DNA of 64,000 bases from Semisulcospira habei (GCA_036245525.1 BTPG01000007.1:165130976-165194975), one strand, 5' to 3'; positions 50,675 to 62,294 are shown, counted from the stretch's first letter. Notes: generated from the sequence alone by a model not told the origin. Translations and numbers: made by a program.

Positions 50675-50885
50675 TGAATGTGGGTGACTAAGGCACCCAT
50701 GGTTTTTATATAGGCAATCTGCTGTTTATCCTTATCTGTTGGATGTGGGCGCTTTAGCCACCCATGGTTTTCATATAGGCAGTCTGCCATTTATTCAGGA
50801 TTTTTGGGTGTGGGCGACTTAGACACCCATGGTTGCTAATTAGGAAAACCGAAGCCATTTATCCTGATCTGTAAGGTATGGGCAC
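50675..50885 (+). repeat. Three tandem ~66-bp units with GTGGG...CACCCATGG
   Basis: GAATGTGGGTGACTAAGGCACCCATGG, GGATGTGGGCGCTTTAGCCACCCATGG and GGTGTGGGCGACTTAGACACCCATGG start three consecutive units, each followed by TATAGGCA-TCTGC or a variant and TTTATCC. Confidence 0.8.
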
Positions 50886-52683
50886 CCACACAGTAAAATC
50901 TGCACTTGTGTGTTGCTTTGTTCATGTGCCTTCAATCGGCACTTTTGCTAGTCAGTCTGGTTTTCCTGCGGCTGACGTGCACCCTTCGCAATACTAACTC
51001 TATTATTATATTAACCCTGGCCGGTAATAACCAGGGCCTTTGAATGCAGTCAAATATTCACCTCCAACCCAATGACATGATCACATACAAAAGACAAAAC
51101 TTGAACCTGAGACATGCTGATCACCTCAAAACAAAGCTGAAACACAGCACAGCCCACTGAAATAAAAACAGTTAAAAACACCATGAAGAAACTGAAAATC
51201 TAACTTGCAGTAAATGCAAGCGCCAAACACGAAAGTTTAACCTCACAAACACCGGATTACAATAACATTATGAAAGTACCTGCACGCATAAGTCGGACAA
51301 CAACCTGAATTAGAACTATCAATCAATCCTAATCCCTATCATATATGGGGATAGGTTATAAACAGAAATCTTGATACGTACAGCATAACGCAACATTAAA
51401 ACATGGTTTGGTGTGCTGATGATACGGGGAACTGGCATTTCAAAGAAAAACTTCATCGAAACACACCTGAACTAGACATAACAGCGGTTTAGACTGACTT
51501 GTCAGGGGGTCGTGCTCACTGTTGTAAAGCTGCGTATGACAAACATAATGTTGCCAGAACATTGCTTATAATGCAGCCTCACAAAATAATCACAGGTAAT
51601 CGGAATAATTTTGCAAGGTAATGCGGGCCAGTAACAGTCTGAGATTGTCTGAGACATCATCACTGACAGGTTCTTTTGTTAGGCTACTACGTCTGAAAGT
51701 ATCAGCCACCCTCATATACACCGATCGTTGAATCGCCGATTCGTCCCCGAACTTTGTCAAATTGTCTAAGTTCAGTAAAAACGTTACTGGTTATTGGAAC
51801 TTTAGCAGAAAGTAACTTGAAGAATTAATCAACATATGATGTATTTGCCAGTGCTGGAAGGAAAGCCCGGGATAAAAGATCATGATAACATAACAGTTAC
51901 TGCCTTTGCTAAACAGCATTGGGTTACAACAGCCGGCTAAACGCCTCTTTCCGTCACCGTTCGTGTTCAGTGTTCCCAAACATTTGTGTGTTCATTAACT
52001 TTTATGGAAACTATTCATCATTCCAACCAGATATTTTAGCCGGCAATGTATAACACAGCATTTCGTTCTCACTAAAAACAACTGTTTGCGTATAGCAAAC
52101 GCGTAGAAAACTGCATGCAGGCTGATGTGTTTGCATATAAAATGGAGGTTTTTGTTTTTATAAGTACAATCCACAAGTTGCACAAGTTGTGTCACTCGCA
52201 TGTGTACGACTTGCCAAATAAACAGACCATTGCACCACATACTGTACGATGTCAAACACATCTTACATCTTGCGGCTGCAGACGCTGACTGCAAGTGCTA
52301 TTGTTATTGTAAGGGTACCCAAGGTTGTATGGTGAGAAATAACTACCCCAAGGCTGCCATAGTCACCCACATCTGAAGGATCCAGATATTTACTTTGTTG
52401 GTGTATGTTTACGTGTTTGTTTACAACTTATTCAGTGTTTTGTCATGTCATGGAGATATACATGCTTGAGGAATACCTGAAGTTTCATTTAGATGTCACC
52501 AGAAACAAAAAAAAAGTGAATGAAAGGCAAACAGAATAGGCACCTTAGTTACCCACACCATTGGTGAATTTAAAGTGGTACAGAAAAGTCTTTCTTTGTG
52601 GAGATATTTGGCAAAAATGTGCGTCCGATGTCAAACGGCCTATGTCTTTGTGTGCTTAGTGCCCATGTTTCTGTGTCTGTGTA
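50886..52683. other. Spacer, nothing recognised
   Basis: No exon, transposon end or RNA gene recognised between the tandem units and the next hairpin MITE. Two inverse echoes of the 66-bp unit (GTCACCCACATC near 52361 and TTACCCACACC near 52550) lie at the right. Confidence 0.4.
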
Positions 52684-52894
52684 ATAACCCATATCATACT
52701 AAAAGCTTCAAATTGTACACTGCCATATATGCAAGCTACATTATAGTACTTACAGATAAGGATATAGATCAATGGCTTTAGCTCAAGGGTAGTGCCAGAA
52801 TAGCTTGGCGCCTCAAGCTATTCTGGCACTACCTTTGAACTATTTTAGTCAAACTTATTTCACACACTGGTGTATTCCGAATGATAAGGGATAA
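52684..52894. mobile_element. Family B hairpin MITE with ATAA ends
   Basis: CCCATATCATACTAAAAGC left and GAATGATAAGGG right. Both flanks read ATAA instead of TTAA. Hairpin TAGTGCCAGAATAGCTTGGCGCC with a shortened right arm. The interior is the best match to the split copy at 45111-47141. Confidence 0.75.
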
Positions 52895-53021
52895 ATGCAA
52901 TGCACATCACAATTTGTTGTGCTGGTTTGTGAATTCAGGCCAAATGGCTGCAAGCAATAAGGTTCAAAATTACAAAACTGCACACAATTGTTTTCGATTA
53001 AATCCAACATGAAAAAAAAAA

Positions 53022-53078
53022 ACACTGGTTGTCTCCCTCAAATTTACTGTCCAGTCGATCGAGGGAGACAACCAGTGT
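53022..53078. repeat. Hairpin ACACTGGTTGTCTCCCTC
   Basis: Perfect 18-bp inverted arms (53022-53039 and 53061-53078) around a 21-bp loop. A diverged copy, CACACTGGTTGACTCCCTC...GAGATAACCAGTGTG, lies at about 53582-53660. Confidence 0.75.
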
Positions 53079-54628
53079 CAAAAGAAATATGTAGATATCA
53101 AAATGTGAAACTAAGGGCTGGAAAGAAAAAGCGAAATGCACATATTCTTGCACACACACACACGAATAAATCATACACAATCCACAGAACAGTCACAGCT
53201 TCTGTATTTTGAACAACAAACCAACCACTGCCACTGCAGAGACATCAAGATCACTCTTGTCAAGCCAGTACAAAGATAACGTCTTCGTTCAGGTACATGT
53301 ACATATTGGTCAAGATTATTTAAAAACCAATTTCTCTGAAATCAAATTACGTCAGGCTGTCAATTTTATCATAAAACACCTTGAGTTTGAATCGAGGTAC
53401 ACTTATATACTAATACCGCTAGAAAGCATAATCTAGATGGACCTATTCCAAACCAAAAGGGTGATTGATAAACTTGCAAAGTGCAAGAAAACAACCCACA
53501 GAAAAAAAAAAGATTTTGACAAATTATGATGAAACAGTTTACTAAATTTTTAGGGCTTTTCCTCCTTTTGGCAAGCAGATACCACACTGGTTGACTCCCT
53601 CCATAATTATAATTGCGCTAATCAGTGTCAGTGACTCAAGAGATAACCAGTGTGAGCAGATACACTATACAGGAAAATGCTATAATATATGCTCACAGTC
53701 ACAGTACAGTGTTGATTTTGTTCTGAAATATAGGGGATCAGATCTAGCGTGGCAGATTAAGTTTACAGTTGCCAGAGGGTCAGCAGGATTTCCCAGGGGG
53801 TCACAGAAATGATGAAGACTTAGATGATCACATACTTTGTAACATACACAAACATAAATTTCTGTTGCTGCGCATGCGGTACTGTTGCTGTGTTGGTGTT
53901 TGGCACTCTTACAAAAGCTTTGTTCTGCTCGGCATGCGCGGCTGTGAAATGTGTTCACGATGATGCACTGGTGAGTTTTTCAGTGCGTAAAGATAAAGCT
54001 TTGTGTGTCAGAGTACATTTTTTTACGTCAGTCTGACTCGGAGCTCGGAGCACTAGTGCGTCAGAGGTGGCTTTAGAGGGTCAGATACGCACATTTCTGC
54101 ATAATCATCACTGACAGTAGCATTTTGTATACCTTTGCGCTCATTACTCTACAGTTCAAATTTGACAGGTCACATTTTTATAAATAAGTTAAAACACCCA
54201 AATTTAAATTGCACTGATGCACATAGTGCCTCCAACACAAACTCCACCTGCACACATCCATGGTTCATACAGTAAAACACACACACACACACACACACTC
54301 GAAGACAGATACACACACGTGTATGATATTGCACACATTCATACTGAATATCAAACATGTCAGTCACAGGCGCACACATACACGCACGCGTATAATATAC
54401 ATCCTTGCATACATGCTCATATTGAATCATGAATGTCACACACAAAATGTTAAATAAGAGATGCCATAAAATTCCAGTTCCACTTGCACTAAAAAACATA
54501 CGGTACATGTCCACAGTCTCCCTAACATGCCAACACACTCTCATTCCTATCTCCAGTACAGTCTGCATAATCCAAGGTAACAGACACACAATATGATACA
54601 GGTCGAAATAGTCTCACACACAATCTAA

Positions 54629-54718
54629 CCTTTGAGTGAGTTTGACTGTCAATCGGTCTTTTTATTGAGGATTCCAGCAGGAATCCTCTCAATAAAAAGC
54701 GCTACCAACATTCAAAGG
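54629..54718. repeat. Hairpin repeat with CCTTTGA/TCAAAGG ends
   Basis: 90 bp: CCTTTGA end, GACTGTCAATCGGTC, stem CTTTTTATTGAGGATTCC-AGCA-GGAATCCTCTCAATAAAAAG, GCGCTACCAACAT and TCAAAGG end. Relatives at about 23070, 41850, 44930 and 48236 share GGCTGT, AGCGCTTTTTGTC and GATTCCTGCAGGAA words. Confidence 0.7.
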
Positions 54719-56009
54719 GATCTGATCACAGCCAGCCAGTATATAAATCCACCCTGTGGAAAAAACCGCCAACAACAAATGTATCTTTAGTTACACGGGG
54801 GCATGTATCTCATTACAATGCATGTCCTGGTCTGTCACTTTGCATCCAAGGGTATTAATCCGCAAGGCCTAAACTCACAGACCAGCACAGTCTTAACACT
54901 GAAGAGGTCAACCTAACCATATTTCGGCCTAAATCTACCCAATGCTTAACCATCCAGGCATGAATATATACCAAGTGTAGGTTCATGCTACTGCCATACC
55001 ATCCAGTTCAACTAGTTAGGCGGATTCAAGTGTGTGTAGATTTATAACAAGTGAACTAATAATGTATAGACAGGGAGTCTGCACAGGAGAGATCATGGCA
55101 GCCTGAATTTATACTTGGTAGATTCGCCCCTGGGTGGACTCATGCTGAGTAGATTTTCATGGGGTAAATTCACGATGGTTAGATTTTTGTCTAAACACAG
55201 AGGACCAATTGTTTTATGACCCTAATAGCCATTCAGACTGCTATCCAAGTAAAATCTAGGTGTCTGATATTTCACTGGTAGTATGAACACGTTTTGTGTG
55301 CGGTTCTGTTATGAAATTTGTACTGCCCATTTAGGCCCTCAGAAATATGACTTTGCCTCAATAATATTAATAAATCTCCTTCATGTGGCAATAGGCAAGT
55401 GCAGCTGGTCAAACCTGCTATGAAGTTGACCCCTTCAGCTGTATTAAGATCAGCAAAAAGTGTACCAAATTAAACTAATAAAGTTATACATACAATTTCA
55501 CCGGAGGCTCTGACCACATTAAGGAAAATCAACAAAACTTAAGAAGGCAATGTAGTAAATGAGTAATGAAGTCAAACTCAAATAGAATGTCATAACAAAT
55601 CATGACAGTACTATTTGTATTAACAGAAACTGTTATGCAAGATTAAATGCACAGTCTCAGTCTACAGTCTGTTAAAGCAATCTCCTGCAAGAAACCACAG
55701 CAAGAGACATATCACTTATGATTACAGATTAGACAGTGCCAGATCAGCTTAACTGCCACCTGGGAAGACAAGCTAGCCTAGCTATACGGTTACCCATAAA
55801 TTAAAAATGGTTGAATGATCCATCTCCCACAGCCGGCACACACAGTCTGTACATGACAATCTCTTAAGTTGCAAGTCATTAACAATTGTAAATAAGTTAA
55901 CACCTTTGTGCCTGCAGCTACCTGTACTGTTAATAGTACCAGTGGCTGCATGCACAATGGGGATAAACTAATAAACTGAATTTAGATCATGTACTATAAG
56001 ACCTGTACA

Positions 56010-56828
56010 TTAACTCTTTTTGTCACTCTCACTCAGTTTAGATTTCATGAGTGCTGGATCTTGGGTTGGGAATAAAAAAACAAGGATCATAGAGAGAAAC
56101 ATAAGGCATGTTAGGACCCCTCGTAGCCGCATACCAAACCGATCCATTTCATAATGTCTCATGGCTTCCTCGTAAAGTGCACGATCTTCCTTATCTTTTC
56201 TAATTGATTCAGCATAATGCTGTCTGTAAAACTCGTCAAAATTATACTGGCTTGTCCATCCGGTTGGAGGCGCATGCCGCTCTGACCCAAAGCCTTCACG
56301 TTGTCGGAAAGCTTCAGTGTAGTCATCATCTGCTGCACTAGCATGTCCTGCACCATGGCTGAATGCACCACGGTCATACAAACGTCGCTTGTGATTGTTG
56401 CCCAGTATCTCATACGCTTCTGCTATCTCAGAGAATTTCGCTCTTGCACCTTCCTGCTTGTTCACATCTGGGTGGTGAACTTTTGACAGTCTGTAGTAGG
56501 CACCTTTGATATCGGTCTGTGACGCTTTTGAAGATACTTCTAACACATCGTAGTAGTGTGTTCTGGAGCGTGGCTTTGGTTGTGATGAAGCATATCTGCA
56601 CTGAAAGTCTGTCGGAGGTTTGCATTCAAGTTTTACACCAGTCACTGGTTGTACTGCGGCAAAAGCAACAGCAGAACACAACGCAGGGGATGACATTGGC
56701 TTCGATGAAGAACGAAAGTTGTGGAAATCAGCTTTCTGCTGCCCATTTCCCCCAAAAGGCTGAAGCGTGGTTTTCGTCAGACCTTTTCTGTACTGCACAA
56801 ATTGTGCGCTCGTCCCGCACTTTCGCAT
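56010..56828 (-). CDS. DNAJC30: Mitochondrial J-domain protein DNAJC30
   Basis: Single-exon gene of 272 codons from ATG 56826-56828 to TAA 56010-56012; the frame stays open 30 bases upstream without an ATG, so this is the first usable start. The N-terminus is Arg/Lys/Ser-rich and acid-poor (MRKCGTSAQFVQYRKGLTKT), as for mitochondrial import. J domain at about residues 91-155 (THYYDVLEVSSKASQTDIKG) with HPD at 119-121, then a Gly/Asp linker, a conserved WTSQYNFDEFYRQHY segment and one membrane segment at about 237-253 (VLTCLMFLSMILVFLF). Human DNAJC30 is also intronless with a J domain and one C-terminal membrane segment; it sits in the inner membrane, binds ATP synthase and supports complex I turnover. 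It is divergent from BUD23, as in human. Confidence 0.92.
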   Translation of the reverse strand: MRKCGTSAQFVQYRKGLTKTTLQPFGGNGQQKADFHNFRSSSKPMSSPALCSAVAFAAVQPVTGVKLECKPPTDFQCRYASSQPKPRSRTHYYDVLEVSSKASQTDIKGAYYRLSKVHHPDVNKQEGARAKFSEIAEAYEILGNNHKRRLYDRGAFSHGAGHASAADDDYTEAFRQREGFGSERHAPPTGWTSQYNFDEFYRQHYAESIRKDKEDRALYEEAMRHYEMDRFGMRLRGVLTCLMFLSMILVFLFPTQDPALMKSKLSESDKKS

Positions 56829-57071
56829 GATCGGCGCTTCTTTCTCACCTGCACGCACTTACGCAAGTGCGGCTGCTTCTTCCCGAGGTCAAACGGAGCG
56901 GAAGCTAGTAACGTTCATAAACAGCTCAATAAACTGAAACGCACCGTTTGAGAAGTAAAACGGTATTGGACTACACGCGAGGACCAAAAGCCGTACAATC
57001 TGAATCAGAACGGGTCATGCGAAAACCTTGAATAACGCAGATCATCAAGTAAAAAAAACAAAGTCTGTTAA
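56829..57071. promoter_or_regulatory. Shared divergent promoter region of DNAJC30 and BUD23
   Basis: 243 bp between the two start codons, richer in CpG than the neighbouring intergenic DNA. It contains GAGCGGAAGC, an ETS-type core common in promoters of housekeeping genes. No TATA box obvious for either gene. A bidirectional promoter is inferred from spacing and orientation only. Confidence 0.6.
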
Positions 57072-57332
57072 ATGGCACACGGCGGACGACCAGAGCATCA
57101 GGCTCCCCCAGAAATAGTGAGTGTAAATCTACTTGTAGGTCTACTGGAAAAGTTTGTCTTAATGAGTTTGATAACTGCTTTAAAGTCTACGTATAGAGAA
57201 ACACGCACACGGTGCTCATACAATTTTGAATAATATGCACAGTAGATTATGTGATTGTTAGTTTTCATAATCTCATATTGTTTACGTTTGCAGTTCTACA
57301 ATGAGACAGAAGCCAGAAAATACACGTCAAAG
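57072..57332 (+). CDS. BUD23: 18S rRNA (guanine-N7) methyltransferase BUD23, exons 1-2 (partial)
   Basis: Exon 1: 57072-57116 (15 codons, donor ATA/GTGAGT). Exon 2: 57294-57331 (acceptor TTTGCAG, donor AA/GTAAGT). Joined in phase they read MAHGGRPEHQAPPEI then FYNETEARKYTS, nearly superimposable on the start of human BUD23 ([21 protein letters not shown]). BUD23, with TRMT112, methylates N7 of a guanine in 18S rRNA during small-subunit maturation. The SAM-binding exons were not found up to the window end; intron 2 is repeat-filled and the second DIRS element lies in it or beyond it. Confidence 0.88.
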
Positions 57333-58403
57333 TAAGTTATCTACAGTACGATAGGGAGATATGGAATTTAACTTCAATAAGTGACAACCAGTAGTTCTAA
57401 TTACGCACACACCCAGTATCAACATCCAGCCAGCAAGATTAGCAGCCTCCCCCCCCCCTCCCCCTGCATACACACACACACACACACACTGCCCACCTGT
57501 TCCCAATTCAAACACACATACACTGTGACACAAACACTGACACTAGGTGTCATATGCACCATACTGTTTCAGAGTTTGTGTACAAGTCGGCATTAGGGAC
57601 CGCGGTGAGTGTATTTTGGGTGTTCGTGATATTCAATGGCTGCCACACATGAGCGAGTGTTAGTTTTCACAGTTAACTATGCATATACATCCCCACCCAA
57701 AATTAACACTAGCCAGGCAGCTAGACTTTTCTAACAGATATGTGCAATCGAAATCCCTCGCTTTCAGCCTCGTCCCAGGGCCACACTCCCTGGCAGTTGC
57801 ACTATAGCAAAACTGACAACTGTGGCACGCTATAACTAGGCAACAGAGGTAAATGTGATGCAAGTAAGGGGTTCACCTCTTTCGGCTTCTGAGTCTGCGA
57901 GGACATGAAAGTCTATGTGGCTTGATTAAGCTGAAATTGCAGACAAGAGGGCAAGAAATTTGGTGCGTTCGGCATCGACAGAGTTAAATGAACATGACCA
58001 GAAAGATGTTGACCATTAAACGTCATGTAGACTACAGAGACTGATGAGAATCTATCCACTGATGAAGGAGGCTTTATGGAAACAAAGCCTCATTGACTTG
58101 GTCAGGCTGATTCCACCACTAACAGCAGAGCATGTGGTGGCTGGGTAAGCATTATAACTAGATGCAAGTGCCTGTGCGGTAAAGGAAAATGTTGATCCTT
58201 AAAGTTAAGTGTCGGAGGCGCATGAGAGTCTATGTAGCTTGATCAAGAGGCTGATGCCGTTAGATGCTGGAGGGCTCAGTTGTGGAACACACTGCAGTTA
58301 GTTATGGGTGGCCACATGGCCCCCTGGATATTTATAGTAACCCAGAGACGAGCTGCAAAAGCCTGAGCATAAAACTGTAGAAAGCATGCTCAGTTTTAAC
58401 TGA

Positions 58404-58405
<2 letters not shown>
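57333..58405. other. BUD23 intron 2, left part
   Basis: No exon recognised. Two diverged copies of a GTCTATGTGGCTTGATTAAG segment occur at about 57911 and 58231. Short CA tracts near 57470-57490. Confidence 0.45.

Positions 58406-58467
<62 letters not shown>
58406..58467. repeat. (GT)n microsatellite
   Basis: About 31 uninterrupted GT units. Confidence 0.95.
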
Positions 58468-58929
58468 ATAATTGAATGAAGGACCGAACAAGCAAATGGA
58501 TGAATATAACAGTCAAAATGTTACGTGAAAGAAAGATGTTCAGTGTGACAAGAGTGTTTTGGGAATGAAAATGATGTTTTAAAATAAAATAGTTTTAAAA
58601 TAGGTTGGTCAAGTAGTCAGTACTAACTGAAAAAATTATAATGAAGAAATCAGCCAAATGCATATATAGTAAATTATGTCTCCTCAGCGAAAAGACACAG
58701 ACCACAAATTATAGCGGCAATGTAATCAATTGATATCTTAATTTATTTGACCAACTAAGCCATCAACCAAAGGTCACTAAAAGAATTAAATTTACAAAAC
58801 CGGCTTTTATCAGGTGCACTTTTGGGACAGCATGGTTTGTGAGAAGATGATGAAGATAAAAAGGTGAAAACTGTGTCAGAAAAATAGGTACGGATGGCTT
58901 TTAAAGTTAGTCGCGCTCAGTACTGATAC

Positions 58930-59810
58930 ACGAACTTTGGCCATTAGGGTTTCTATTAAATTATGGTGTTTACAATGTTTCAGGTATGTTCATCTGATGC
59001 AGTTTTATGAGCTGAACATTTTGATGCAAGCTAAATCTATGTGTGGTGAATTGGAGGAAAATTATTGAATTGGAAAGGTGACTTGACGAACTTTTGGAAA
59101 AATAATAATAAAAAAAACCTATGGCATATTTAGAGTTGCTTTTACAGATATCGATAGAAATAGTACAGCCGCAGTGTGGGTATGAAAATGAGAGCAGTTG
59201 AAAATAAAATACGGACACAAGAAAGGATCATGTGTTTTTTCCCCGTTTTTTTTTCAAGGGTGATAACACATGTTTAAATTGGAATACAACAGTTTTATTT
59301 GCATTTCTGGACTCGGTACCACAAGTCATGTGCTATCAAATGGCACCATAAAAAGTTTTGACCAAAATGTACCTTACCACATAGCCCGAAACCTGACCCT
59401 AATGGTACTGTAAGTGTAACCTTACATAAACTTTGGCCATTAGGGTTTCTGTGAAATACATACAATGTTTGAAGTATGTTCATCAGATGCAGTTTGATGA
59501 GCTGATTCAAATGATGGTGAAAAATGCCAAATCGGATGGAAATTGTCAAAGTTACAGGCCCTTTCGCCTGCAAGTCATAATATATAGTGATGAAATTTCT
59601 CATATAAGGAAAAAAAAAATATTTATGCATTTCTCCTCTGTTTTTTTAATCAGAAATATACCGCATGTTCTCATCATGCAGTCCAAAAAGTACATCTCGG
59701 AGAAGCTTGGTTAATTTGTTTTAATTTGTTTAGTGAGTTTTGGACTTAGCACAGTTTGCAAATTTTTGCACACTGAAAATTGGCCATTAGGGTTTCTATT
59801 AAATATAGCC
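58930..59810. repeat. Direct repeats with TTGGCCATTAGGGTTTCT
   Basis: TTGGCCATTAGGGTTTCTATTAAAT at about 58937, TTGGCCATTAGGGTTTCTGTGAAAT at 59433 and TTGGCCATTAGGGTTTCTATTAAAT at 59782. The first two are followed by ACAATGTTT-AGGTATGTTCATC-GATGCAGTTT. Diverged large repeat units of about 350-500 bp. Confidence 0.75.
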
Positions 59811-59817
59811 CCGTGCA

Positions 59818-59818
<1 letters not shown>

Positions 59819-59855
<37 letters not shown>
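59819..59855. repeat. (CA)n microsatellite
   Basis: About 17 CA units directly after the third TTGGCCATTAGGG copy. Confidence 0.9.
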
Positions 59856-59856
<1 letters not shown>

Positions 59857-60151
59857 TCAGTCCAATGGAATGGTGAGGGGATACACTGTGCCACTATAAA
59901 TCACGCTCCTACTGTTTCATGCTTAGGGCCTTTTTAGCCTTTCCCTCTGTTACTATAAACATCTGGTGCGGCCATGTGGTCATCACTGCTGGACACTGAC
60001 CGCGCCTGCATTGAAAGGAACAGCTGGAGAGGATTATGTTTGGCATAAAGGGCAGGATCTCACGAGCCCCTGTGACTGCAGGGGCTAATGTGAATATTTC
60101 TTTCAGGCAAAGCCGGGCAGGATGGAAAACTGTACAGAACTGCAGCGTGTG

Positions 60152-60450
60152 TGTTGGCGGCATATACTTAAATATATATATATATGAGTCTTCGCAGGCT
60201 CCAAAATCTTCAGTGATTAAACTCTTCCTGCACATTCCATTTAGTTCTGTTCCCTAGTTACAGCATACCAGAGAGCCACGTTGCTACTTTCCACATCAGT
60301 GCCCTCATGAAACCTGCGGCAATATGTCAGTTGGGCGCATATACTTCATGACTGTTTGAAGGCTCTGAAACATTTAGTTATTAATCTCTCCCTGCAGGTT
60401 CCATTTACCACTATTCTCTAGTCAAAGCATACCATAAAGAGTTTGGCTAC
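60152..60450. repeat. Diverged ~180-bp tandem duplication
   Basis: GGCGGCATATACTTAAATA...TCTTCCTGCACATTCCATTTAG...CAGCATACCAGAGAG...GCTACTTT and GGGCGCATATACTTCATGA...TCTCCCTGCAGGTTCCATTTAC...AAGCATACCATAAAGAG...GCTACTTT follow one another. A CAAGAGGC-type hairpin remnant lies just left (about 60055-60095). Confidence 0.65.
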
Positions 60451-61439
60451 TTTAGCGATGGAGCTAGCAGCTCAGGGAAGGATGTGGAATGTGTGTGGGT
60501 TTTTCGATTGCTCACATGTGTAAGCCGGAAGTTCAAACTGCCTGGCTACTTTTAAAAGTGTATGAGTCTTTACATCCATACTTCAGTTGTACAGTTTAAC
60601 ATCTAGTATGGAATCTAACACATGCACCATGTGAGGCAGCCATACAACACTAAAAATACATATACACTCAAAGCAAAAGTATTGTATCAACTGTAGATCT
60701 TTCTAAGCAGTTAAAAAATATTTCACTTTAAACAAAATACAGCAGTAAAATATCTATTGCCATAATATCACATTTGTTTTCTCAAAACACATTATCGATG
60801 GTATTACAACTAGGAAATGTTTCTTAGCTAGTCTAATTTTAGCCCAAAATTGTTGTGTACGATAATGGCCATTATGGCAGGAGAGGGGCGCCATAGGTTA
60901 GGCGGAAACCCGGTAGCCTCCCTTCCGGTTCAACCACGCATGTGCTCAGTGCTCAAACAACCAGTCAGTTTCTTCGCTAGTCGCATGCGGTTGTGTACGC
61001 CTGTGGCTCCCTTCGGGTGTAGTTTTGGCTATCCTTGGACTTGGTTTCGAGAATTCTACTGCGAGAGAGGGGTTGTGGCCTTTGGGCTTGGACGCTTTCG
61101 TGTGTGCGTTGTTTCGAGAGGACTTCTTAGACGACGCTGGTGAGCTGTACTCACTGGTCGGCCGGTCGCCTTCAACTTCTTGTGCCCTCGGGCTTCGACC
61201 TTGGCCTACCTCATGGCGGGAAGGCCCTGGTTCTGTGGCTGGCGGCGCGTTCCTTGTCGACTCTGGTGACTGTCGTCTCTGCGCCCGGCACCGGTCCCTG
61301 CGTGGCCTGTCGGAACCGGTTGGCGCCATTTTGGTAGGACGGCTTCGGGCTTCACTGCTGGCACCGCTCTTCATTCCTCTCCTTTCCCAGCATGGCGAGG
61401 TAAAATCTCGGTCACTGCTTCCGTACGGCGCTCAGGAGA

Positions 61440-62294
61440 GTGTTAGAGCGCCGCACGCCAGCATACGCCGTATCTTCTTCGTTCGTTTCCGCGATTCGTT
61501 TGCCTGCCGGCTGCGGCAGGTTCGTTTACCTTCAAATAGATTGTTCTGCTTTGTGTTGCAGTTGGCAAGTCCGCACCTGTATCAGATGTGGACAATTCCA
61601 GTGGCCGAGTGACGGACATGAGGTGTGCCTGCCCTGTTCAACCTGTACCTCTTCACAGCCGTGCCTGGTCTGCGCCCCCTGGCGGGAAGAGCAATGGACT
61701 CAGCTGTGGGGTTTCTACCGTCGTGAACTTCCGACACCAGCACGGCTACAGGGCCAAACACCGGTAAGAACCACAGACCCGACTAGTGGGTATTACCTGG
61801 AGAGAGGACAGTCTACGCCGCGCCCTATGCCGCGAGCCCGTCCTCCTGTGTCGGCAGCGAACACAGACCCGACTAGTGCGCACTGTCCGGTAGCAGAGAC
61901 TAGAACTGAAGTTTCAGTCAGGCCCGCTTCTTTGAACAATAAAGACACGCCGGTAATCACCACAGACCCGACTAGTGGTGCTTACCAGACGTTAGAACGC
62001 TCTCCATCGCGACTTTGGTCGCTAGCTCGTTCTACTACACCGGCAGCAGGCACAGACCCGACTAGTGCACGCTGTCCGGCTCCGCCGATCCTTTCGGCTC
62101 GAGAGAGGGTACAGTTACAGGCTTCAGTACCGGTAGCGGTCTCGACACAGGAGATGCCCGCTTCCCAGCAGAAGGATACTCCTCCTCCACGCATCGACAG
62201 TTCGGCGTTCAGGTACGGACCGTTACTCACCTCGTTCCAGAGAGCAGAAGCACCGGACGGTCTCCCGCTCTTCTCGCCATCGTTCACCTTCTAG
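61440..62294 (+). CDS. DIRS Gag-like N-terminal region with Cys-rich module
   Basis: 284-codon frame. Residues around 48-85 hold TCIRCGQFQWPSDGHEVCLP, then CSTCTSSQPCLVC: regularly spaced Cys pairs that look like a zinc ribbon. WREEQWTQLWGFYRRE follows and is shared with the first element. Then come four spaced TDPTSG/TDPTSA motifs, each encoded by CACAGACCCGACTAGTG. The frame ends about 65 bases before the main Gag frame, which is in another frame, so this copy may be broken between them. The likely start is unresolved. Confidence 0.6.
   Translation: MLERRTPAYAVSSSFVSAIRLPAGCGRFVYLQIDCSALCCSWQVRTCIRCGQFQWPSDGHEVCLPCSTCTSSQPCLVCAPWREEQWTQLWGFYRRELPTPARLQGQTPVRTTDPTSGYYLERGQSTPRPMPRARPPVSAANTDPTSAHCPVAETRTEVSVRPASLNNKDTPVITTDPTSGAYQTLERSPSRLWSLARSTTPAAGTDPTSARCPAPPILSARERVQLQASVPVAVSTQEMPASQQKDTPPPRIDSSAFRYGPLLTSFQRAEAPDGLPLFSPSFTF

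Larger units (their letters stand above)
52895..56009. other. Intergenic spacer with hairpin repeats, no gene
   Basis: Contains the ACACTGGTTG hairpins (53022-53078, 53582-53660), CA-rich tracts (about 53152-53164 and 54280-54400), the CCTTTGA hairpin repeat (54629-54718) and a weak family A remnant near 55735-55850. No exon seen. Confidence 0.5.

Noticed and set aside
58040..58100. Hammerhead ribozyme near CTGATGAAGG...GGAAAC
   Set aside because: The obvious stem (AGGCTTT/AAAGCCT) encloses the GAAA, so the hammerhead core order is not satisfied.
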